From Dugong dugon (Eukaryota; Chordata; Mammalia; Sirenia; Dugongidae), in assembly GCA_030035585.1 (NCBI GenBank), contig CM057468.1:51332145-51396144 (forward strand): DNA of 64,000 nt. Direction: 5' to 3'. The position numbers and the translations under genes are program-made. Under the pieces are notes generated by a model. That model saw only the letters and a program-made list of their open reading frames with translations. It was not told the DNA's origin and did no database searches. Shown here piece by piece: positions 55,800 through 64,000 of the stretch (the first letter of the stretch is position 1; each line of letters starts with the position of its first letter).

Positions 55800-56130
55800 A
55801 CAGAGCAATTCAAAACCCTTTATGATCTGTCCCAAAAAACTATCCTGAATTATTTCTAAGCTCCCCCCATGAATATGCTATACTCCAGCCAACTTCTCGC
55901 CCTTTCCCAAACTCCCAAACCCATTCTTTGAGCTTCCTTAATTTTCTTGGTCTGGAATGCACTTCTTCCAGTACCAAACAAGCAAAATGCTACTGCCCTC
56001 CAAAATAAGTCAAATATCTATTCCTCATTCTCATCACCCCCTCCTTTCCTTCCTCTTCTTTGTTGTGATATACACTATTTCTTTTCTTACAACTTCTTGC
56101 ATTCCGCATCATCCATAAGACTGCTATAAT
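55800..56130 (+). mobile_element. L2 LINE, 3' part
   Basis: AACCCTTTATGATCTGTCCC, ATACTCCAGCCAACTTCTCG, TGGTCTGGAATGCACTTCTT and ATATCTATTCCTCATTCTC follow the forward L2 3' region. 55481-55799 before it is unassigned. Confidence 0.72.
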
Positions 56131-56368
56131 TTGTCTGCCTTTCCATTGCCCTTACACATACACACACATACTTCAAGATACATTTGTCGTATTGAACAGA
56201 TACTAAGGAATTTGTTCCTTTTTATCACACAGAGAGTGGAGTATTTGCTATTTTAAAACAAGAAATAAAAAGTTAAATACTAACTTAGTATTTCACAAAT
56301 CGGATCTTCACACTAGTTTCACAAGAGAAAAGTATGCCAAAAAAAGATCTCTTTGTTGGAGTTCTGGC

Positions 56369-56377
56369 AAAATGGCG
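56369..56377 (+). promoter_or_regulatory. YY1-like site at the L1 5' end
   Basis: AAAATGGCG, about 12 bases from the apparent 5' end, fits the AAnATGGCG core of YY1. In human L1 a YY1 site at the same place fixes the transcription start, so the same role is inferred here. Confidence 0.6.
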
Positions 56378-58042
56378 CTCTAGGCAGAAGCACCACGCCG
56401 TCCCTCCACAGCAAAGATCCGAAAAACTAAGCCGAACAGAGAATACAACAATCCTGAAACCCTAAAACATCAAATGAAGACATAAAGAACTCAGCCAAGC
56501 ACCAAATGGAGTGAGAAAACTGACAGAGAACGGAGAGCGAGGAGAGATTCATGCAGAGGTCCCCTACCAGCTAACGCAGTGTGGATCCACCATCTTGGAC
56601 TCCTATCAGAGACCAGCAAATGGGGTACGAGAAAGCAGCCTCACGGAGCTTCCAGCGGGAGACAAAACAACCGGTAATTGGCGATATACGCTTTCCCACC
56701 CCCCACCCTTCTTCACTCTAACTCGGCCTCCTCTGCTTCCTGTGGCCACAGTCTCTTGACTGGGAAGCAGCAGCTCCTTGGATTCCACCCACCTGAATGG
56801 GTGGCTCTCTGAGTGTCATTTGTTGGCTGCTGGTGTTGCTTTTTCTTTTTCCCCCTGCTTCTTTTCATTTATTACCTGCCTCTCGCCACCTCCTGCTCCC
56901 TTCGCTCAAGCACCTGGCTCCATGCACCATCTTTGCTTTTTCCTGAGGGGCTGTGGAGCTCCGTTCGAGTGTGGAGCTGCTTCCCGGTTTGGGTTGCCGC
57001 GCTAGTGGGATCCCGGGGCTTTTGTTTGTTTCTTTGTTTTCAATAGTTTGTTTTCTTTTCCTTCTCATGAGTTGGGAGCCCTTTCTGGCCAGGCTGAGCT
57101 GCGTGGCAGGGAGGCTCCCCTTCGGCTTCAGTAGACGTGCAGAGGGATCTCTGAGGGCATTTCTTTTTACGTCGTTTTTTTTTTTTTTTTTTTTTCTGTT
57201 TCTTTGGGGGCCTTTCTTGTTTTTTTTTTTTTTTAATTTGTTTTGTTTTCTTTTTCCTTTTTCCCTTTTTGTCTTTCTTCATTGCTCAGTTTCTCGTCTC
57301 TCTATATCTTCCTTCTCTTTCTGTTCCCTGAATACCTGGCATTGTATACCTCTACACCTTCTAGCCAGGTTGCACTGCAACACCTGAGACCGACTTCCCC
57401 AGACCTCATAGCTGCACTGGTGGGATCTCTGGGAACTTTGCGGTTCTTTAACCTTTCTGATTCTTATTTATTCATTCTTTTCTTTTCTTCCTCCTCCCCT
57501 TTCTGTTTTTCTCCATTTCATACTCTCTCATCTCTCCACTCCAACGACAAGCTCCCCTAGCATTCTTTTCTGTTTGTATGTATTTGGCTCCTGTTCCTCT
57601 CTCCTCTCTCCCGTATCCATCTTAACTCCACACATAACAATCTCCCTTCTGCATCCTGCCTACCTGCACCATATGCTTGACATCACATCACCAAGCAGCA
57701 TAGGCACGGCCTACTGGAACCTGCCCTGCACTGATTACCAACCCGCTCTGGTGGCTGTCGTTAAGTGTCACAAACAACCCATCCCAGTAACTTCTCTTCA
57801 GCTAGACCTGCCCTACCGTACCATATGAGTGACTGACCCCGCCAGTTGAAGAAGAAGGTAAAAAGTATTGTGCCCACAGACGAGCAAACAACAAAGAACA
57901 CACAGTCTGCCTGCTCATAGTCAAATTTTTTTTAAAGAAAGAGACAAAACAAACAAATCTACACTCAATAAATGAGAAAAATAACTACTGAATACCCCGA
58001 AGACAGCAGACAATAACAAAACATTTACAAAAACAGGACAGG

Positions 58043-59062
58043 ATGGTTCCAGTAGGCGTCCAAAATAAAACACCAGATGGCTCTCCTCTGGAAGAAAATG
58101 CACGAGAACTACCGGAAGAAAATGCACTAGAACTACCTGATAGGGAATTCAAATCTCTAATACTCAGAATCCTCCAAGAACTGAGGCAAAAAAGCTGACA
58201 TCAGGAAAGAATAGAGAAATTCATGGAAAATACGGACAAAAAATTGGAAGAATTCAGGAAGATGCTGCAGGAACAAAATGCCAAAATAAATTCACAACTA
58301 AAAATTATACAAAGACAACAATTAGAAATCCAAAAAATAAACAACAAGATTTCAGAAATGGACGATGTCACAGAAGGGCTGAGAAGCAGATTTGAAATGG
58401 TGGAAGACAGGATCAGTGGAATTGAAGACAAACACTTGGATACAACTCTGTTTGAGGAAAACTCAGAAAAAAGAACAAAGAAAAATGAAGAGACCCTGAG
58501 AGTTATGTGGGACACAATCAAAAGCAAAAATCTTTGAGTGATTGGAATTCCAGAACAGGGGGAGAAAACAGAAAACACAGAGAGGATCACTCAGGAACTG
58601 CTGACAGAAAACTTCCCCAATATCATGAAAGATGAAAAGCTGGCTATCCGAGAAGCTCAACAAACCCCATATAGAAGAGACCCCAAAAGAAAATCACCAA
58701 GGCATATCATATTCACACTCACCAAAACCAAAGACAAACAAAGAATCCTGAGAGCAGCTCATGAAAAACAAGAAGTCACATACAGAGGAGAAACAATAAG
58801 ACTAAGCTCACATTATTCGGCAGATACCATGCAGGCAAGAAGGCAATGGGATGACATTTATAACATCTTGAAAGAAAAGAACTGCCAGCCAAGAATAATA
58901 TATCCTGCAAAACTCTCGTTCAAATTTGATGGTTACATTAGGTCATTTCCAGATAAACAGAAATTAAGGGAATATGTAAAAGTCGAACAAAACTTACAAG
59001 AATTATTAAAGGGAGTTCTTCGATCTGAGGACAAACAGCTTCAGCTCACAGGCAGAACCTAG
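58043..59062 (+). pseudogene. L1 ORF1 (RNA-binding protein), two premature stops
   Basis: The start ATG at 58043 has a strong context (A at -3, G at +4) and the frame ends at TAG/TAA-bounded 59062, 340 codons including the stop, the usual size for L1 ORF1. Residues about 60-150 form a coiled coil rich in Lys, Glu, Gln and Asn (trimerisation). Residues about 165-255 are the RRM with IGIPEQGEKTENTERI, followed by the C-terminal domain with LSSHYSADTMQARRQWDDIY and QPRIIYPAKLSF. In-frame TGA codons at 58196-58198 and 58535-58537 break it. The second falls just before the RRM and is consistent with CGA to TGA decay, since other L1s have Arg there. The protein would bind L1 RNA in the cytoplasmic particle and act as a nucleic-acid chaperone. 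Confidence 0.92.
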
Positions 59063-59470
59063 GACGCAGGATCTTACCAGCCAGATACCAATCTAGGAAA
59101 TGAACTCTCGAGGGCTATCCAAAACCAAAAGAAATACAACAGGGAATCAGAGCAGTTAATCACTAAATGACAACAACATCAAAACAATAGAAGAGGGAAT
59201 AAACAGCATAGGTATAGAATCTTCTAATGGAGAGAAAGACAAGGCGATACCAAGTAATGGTAGACTGCTTCAAACTTAGAAAGGTAAGGGTAAAAATCAT
59301 GGTAACCACAAAGAAAGTTAACAAACATACTCATAAAAAAAAGAGGAAAAATATGAAGTCTCAGCAAAAACAAAATCTACAAAAACAAAAGAAATGAAAA
59401 AGAAATCCACAAACAAAAGTAACTCAGCACAAGAGAGTAACAAGAACAAATAAAACATCAGCACTACAAA

Positions 59471-62400
59471 ATGACAGCAACAAACTCACATCTACCAATA
59501 ATTACACTGAATGTGAATGGACTCAATGCACCCATAAAGAGATGGAGAGTGACAGAATGGATAAGAAAACAGGATCCATCAATATGCTGTCTACAGGAGA
59601 CACACCTTAGAAACAAAGATGTGAATTTACCAAAAGTCAAAGGTTGGAAAAAAATATATCAAGCTAACAACTACCAAAAAAGAGCAGGAGTGGCAATTCT
59701 AATCTCAGATAAAATAGACTTTAAAATGAAATCTACCATAAAAGACAAAAAAGGACACTATATAATGATTAACGGGACGATCCATCATGAAGACATAACC
59801 ATAACAAACGTCTATGCACCCAATGACAGGGCTCCAAAATACATAAAACAAACTCTAACAACACTGAGAGGAGAAATTAACAGTTCCACAATAATAGTAG
59901 GAGACTTTAACACACCACTCTCAGTAAAGGACAGAACAACTAAGAAGAAACTCAGCAAAGATACAGAAGACCTAAAGGGCACAATCAGCCAACTTGACAT
60001 CATAGACATATATAGACACTCCATCCAACCGCTGTGAAGTACACATTCTTTTCCAATGCACGTGGAACGTTCTCCAGAATAGACCATATCTTAGGCCACA
60101 GAGCAATCCTCAACAAGATCCAAAACGCTGAGATACTACAAAGTATCCTCTCTGACCACAATGCCATCAGGGTAGAAATTAACAACAGAAAGAGCAAGGG
60201 GAAAAAATCAACTACATGGAAACTGAATAATACCCTGCTTACACATCAGTGGGTAATAGAAGAAAGCAGAAATGGAATCAAAAAATTCCTAGAATCAAAT
60301 GAGAATGAAAACACATCATACCAAAACATTTGGGACACAGCAAAGGCAGTCCTCAGAGGACAATTTATAGCAATAGATGCACATATCAAAAAAGAAGAAA
60401 GGGACAAAATCAAAACATTAACTACAGAACTCAAACAAATAGAAAGAGAACAGCAAAAAAAACCCCACAACCACTGGAAGAAAGGACATAGTAAACATCA
60501 GAGCAGAAATAAATGAAATAGAGAACAGAAAAACAATACAAAGAATCAACAAAACCAAAAGTTGGTTCTTTGAAAGAATCAACAAAATCGACAAACCACT
60601 GGCCAGACTGACAAAAGAAAAACAGAAGAGGACGCAAATAACCCAAATAAGAAATGAAATGGGGGACATTACAACAGACCCAACTGAAATAAAAACGATT
60701 ATAACAGAATATTATGAAAAACTATACTCCAACAAATTTGAAAACCTAGAGGAAATGGATAAATTTCTAGAAACACACAGCCTACCCAAACTACAACACA
60801 CTGATGCTGAAAATCTGAACAGACCCATAACAAGAGAAGAGATTGAAACAGTAATAAAAAAAACTCCCAACCAAAAAAAGCCCTGGCCCAGATGGCTTCA
60901 CTGGAGAATTCTACAAAACATTTACAGAAGAGCTTGTACCAGTACTACTCAAGCTATTTCAGAGCATAGAAGAGGAAGCAACACTTCCAAATTCATTCTA
61001 TGAAGCCAGCATAACGCTGATACCAAAACCAGGAAAAGACGTCACGAAAAAAGAAAATTACAGACGAATATCTCTCATGAATATAGATGCAAAAATTCTG
61101 AACAAAATTCTAGCCAATATAATTCAGCATCATAGCAAAAAAATAATACACCATGACCAAGTAGGATTCATACCAGGTATGCAAGAATGGTTCCACATTA
61201 GAAAATCAATCAACGTAATCCACCACATAAATAAAAGGAAAGAAAAGAATCACATGATCATCTCAGTTGACACAGAAAAGGCATTTCACAAAGTCCAACA
61301 CCCAGTCCTGATAAAAACTCTCAATAAAATAGGTATAGAAGAGAAATGTCTCAACATAATAAAGGGCATCTATGCAAAACCAACGGCCAACATCATTCTT
61401 AATGGAGACAGGCTGAAAACATTCCCCTTGAAAACAGGAACAAGACAAAGATGCCTTTTATCACCACTCCTATTTAACATTGTGCTGGAAGTTCTAGCTA
61501 GAGCAATAAGGCAAGAAAAAGAAATAAAGGACATCCAAATTGGTAATGAAGAAGTTAAACTGTCCCTGTTTGCAGACGATATGATACTATACACAGAAAA
61601 CCCTAAAGACTCCACGAGAAATCTACTGGAACTAATAGAAAGATTCAGCAGAGTAGCAGGATACAAGAGAAACATTCAAAAATCAGTTGGATTCCTATAC
61701 ACCGATAATGAGAACGATGAAAAAGAAATCAGGAAAACAATACCATTTTCAATAGCCCCTAAAAAGATAAAATACTTAGGAAAAAATCTGACCAGGGATG
61801 TAAAAGACCTACACAAAGAAAACTACAAAACACTACTGAAAGAAACCCAAAGGGATCTACATAAATGGAAAAACATACCATGCTCATAGATAGACAGACT
61901 CAACATTGTGAAAATGACAATTCTACCCAAAGCAATTTACAAATACAATGCAATCCCGATCCAAATACCAACAACATTCTTCAAAGAGATGGAAGAACTA
62001 ATCATTCACTTTATATGGAAAGGGAAGAAGCCCCAAATAAGTAAACCACTACTGAAGAAGAAGAATAAAGTTGGAGGACTCACACTACCTGACATCAGAA
62101 CCTACTATACAGCTACAGTAGTCAAAACAGCCTGGTACTGGTACAACGACAGATACATTGACCAATGGAACAGAATTGAGAACCCAGATGGAAATCCATC
62201 CACCTACGGTCACCTGATCTTCGACAAGGGCCCAAAGTCCATCAAATGGGGAAAAGACAGTCTTTTTAACAAATGGTGCTAGCAAAACTGGATATCCATC
62301 TGCAAAAAAATGAAACAGAACCCATACCTCACACCGTATACAAAAACTACTTAAAAATGGATCAAAGACCTGAAAATAAAGCCTAAAACTATAAAGTTCA

Positions 62401-63287
62401 TAGAAGAAAAAGTAGGACCAACAGTTTAGGCCTTAATACATGGCATTAACAGGATACAAACCATAACCATCAATGCACAAAACCCAATAGATAAGCTAGA
62501 TAACTGGGATCTTCTAAAAATCAAACACCTATGCTCTTCAAAAGACTTCACCAAAAGAGTAAAAAGACAACCTACAGACTGGGAAAAAATTTTTGAACAG
62601 TACGAGTCAGACAAAGGTCTGATTTCCATAATCTACCAGAAAATCCAACACCTCTACAACAAAAAGACAAATAATCCTATTAAAAAATGGGCAAAGGAAA
62701 TGAACAGACACTTCACCAAAGAAGACATTCAAATGGCCAACAGACACATGAGGATATGCTCACGATCACTGACCATTAGAGAAATGCAAATTAAAACCAC
62801 AATGAGATACCATCTCACCCTGGCATTACTGGCACAAATCAAAAACACTGGAAATAACAAATGTTGGAGGGGCTGCGGGGAGATCGGAACACTTATGCAC
62901 TGCTGGTGGGAATGCAAAATGATACAACCATTTTGGAAAATGATATGGTGCTTCCTCAGAAAGCTAGAAATGGACACCCCATTCGATCCAGCAATCCCAC
63001 TCCTAGGAATATATCCTAGAGAAATAAGAGTCATCACTCGAATAGACATATGCACACCTATGTTCATGGCAGCACTGTTCACAATAGCAAAACAATGGAA
63101 ACAACCTAGATGCCCATAATGGATAAACAAACTATGGTACATATACACAATGGAGTACTATGCAACGAGAAAGAAGAACAATCAATCTGTGAAGCATCTC
63201 ATAACATGGATGAAACTGGAGGACATTATGCTGAGTGAAATAAGTCAATGACAAAAGGACAAATATTGTATGAGACCTCTATTGTAA
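59471..63287 (+). pseudogene. L1 ORF2 (endonuclease/reverse transcriptase), broken
   Basis: About 1272 codons, the family size. Endonuclease at 59471 to about 60190: LNVNGLN, CLQETHL, NVYAPND, VGDFNTPL, SRIDHIL and SDHNAI motifs are all visible. Reverse transcriptase from about 60890: motif A reads [10 protein letters not shown] (metal-binding Asp kept, the usual AFD changed to AFH at 61287-61289), RQRCLLSP instead of the usual RQGCPLSP, and FADDMILY intact at about 61569-61592. A Cys/His knuckle (CWRGC...HCWWEC) lies at about 62863-62916. Frameshifts occur near 60025-60034, 60476-60485 and 60884 (A-run). In-frame stops are at 61887, 62280, 62352, 62427, 63117 and 63249. The natural stop is TAA at 63285, as shown by the copy at 44494 where the 63249 codon is TCA. 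An intact protein would nick DNA and prime reverse transcription at the target. Confidence 0.93.
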
Positions 63288-64000
63288 AAACCCATGAAAA
63301 AGTTCACACACAAAATGTAACAATCTTTGTTGGTTACCAGGGATGGGGGTGAGGGGAGAATACTAAATAGGCAATAGATAAGTGGTATCTTGAGTGAAGG
63401 GTGAGACAGTACATAATACAGGGGAAACTAGCACAACTTGTACAAGAAAAGGTCATGGAAGCCCCATAGACACATCCAAACTCCCTGAGGGGCTGAATTG
63501 CTGGGCGGAGGGCTCTGGGGACCATGGTCTCGGGGAACATCTACCTCAATTGGCATAACACAGCTTATAAAGACAATGTTCTACATTCTACCTTGGTGAG
63601 TAGTGTCTGGGGTCTTAAAAGTCTGTAAGCGGCCATCTAAGATACTCCACTGGTCTCATCTCTTCGGGAGCAAGGGAGAAATGAAGAGAACAGGATACAA
63701 GGAAAAGATCAGTCCGAAGGACTAACAGTCCACAGCTACCAAGGCCTCCACCAGACTGAGTCCAGTACAGCTAGATGGTGCCCGGCTACCACCACTGACT
63801 GCTCTGACCAGGATCACAGCAGAAGGTTCTGCACAGAGCTGGAGAAGGATGTAGAGCATAATTCTAACCCACAAAAAAAAGACCAGATTTACTGGCCTAA
63901 AGGAGACTGGAGAAACCTCAAGAGTATGGCCCCCAGACACCCTTTTAGCTCAGTGGTGAAGTTACCTCCGAGGTTCACCGTTCAGCCTGGGAGTGGACAG

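Larger units (their letters stand above)
56358..64000 (+). mobile_element. Near-complete L1 (runs past the window end)
   Basis: Order: 5' UTR 56358-58042 (about 1.7 kb, very pyrimidine-rich from 56830 to 57660, with T-runs at 57177-57195 and 57218-57235), ORF1 58043-59062, an unusually long spacer 59063-59470, ORF2 59471-63287, and 3' UTR from 63288 to beyond 64000. By comparison with the copy ending at 45496, about 250 bases of 3' UTR and the poly(A) lie outside. Six or seven truncated copies of the same 3' UTR occur in the window, so this lineage was active after many AfroSINE insertions. Both ORFs are broken, so this copy is immobile on its own. Confidence 0.95.

Noticed and set aside
57040-57282. 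Lysine-rich minus-strand frame of 80 codons
   Set aside because: It is the complement of the T-rich L1 5' UTR; low-complexity artefact.
56813-57560. Phe/Leu-rich plus-strand frames suggestive of membrane proteins
   Set aside because: Pyrimidine-rich L1 5' UTR necessarily encodes Phe, Leu and Ser; no start context or homology.

Overview
This is mammalian nuclear DNA, almost certainly from an afrotherian and most likely a proboscidean (elephant lineage); hyrax or sirenian cannot be excluded by eye. The diagnosis rests on about twenty copies of a tRNA-headed SINE of the AfroSINE type (head around GAGCCCTGGTGGC, tail around CTATGAGTCGGAATCGACTC), three copies of an RTE-clade LINE whose 3' tail resembles that of the SINE, and a distinctive L1 lineage whose 3' UTR occurs repeatedly. 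No bacterial features, no operons, no CRISPR array and no complete host protein-coding gene are visible. The window looks intergenic or deep intronic. One short minus-strand exon candidate (31278-31384) is the only hint of host coding sequence. Layout: 1-12 kb holds an old L1 end, MIR and L2 fossils, RTE copy 1 (3.1-5.5 kb, with an internal deletion), MER5-like hAT fossils and an MLT1-type LTR. 12-22 kb holds a reverse L1 3' UTR, an LTR-like repeat carrying two SINEs, long L2 fragments, a minus-strand RTE tail, a possible solo LTR and a SINE/L1/SINE nest. 22.6-24.2 kb holds the most unusual object: two inverted copies of a ~0.47-0.49 kb fold-back DNA transposon with ~115-131 bp inverted arms and 8-bp target duplications (hAT-like). 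25-31 kb is a pile of L1 3' ends and SINEs with a perfect 68-bp tandem duplication. 31-44 kb is largely unique or ancient sequence with L2, MIR, a hAT fossil, a Tigger fossil and a solo MaLR-like LTR with a 5-bp duplication. 44-47.8 kb is RTE copy 2, itself carrying an L1 insertion and flanked by an unusually long (~40-55 bp) duplication. 50-55.5 kb is a long reverse L1 carrying a SINE and a solo LTR. 56.36-64 kb is a near-complete L1 (5' UTR with a YY1-like start, ORF1, long spacer, ORF2, 3' UTR running off the window end); both ORFs are dead. The sequences interact as parasites and hosts of one another rather than as genes in a pathway. Nested insertions give a relative chronology: MIR/L2/MER5/old L1 first, then MaLR LTRs, RTE and AfroSINEs, and finally the younger L1 3' UTR family and some further AfroSINEs. 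Family names come from recall of repeat consensus sequences, not from a database search. I found no convincing previously undescribed gene system; the fold-back transposon pair, the long RTE target duplication and the possible L1 3' transduction are the best leads.
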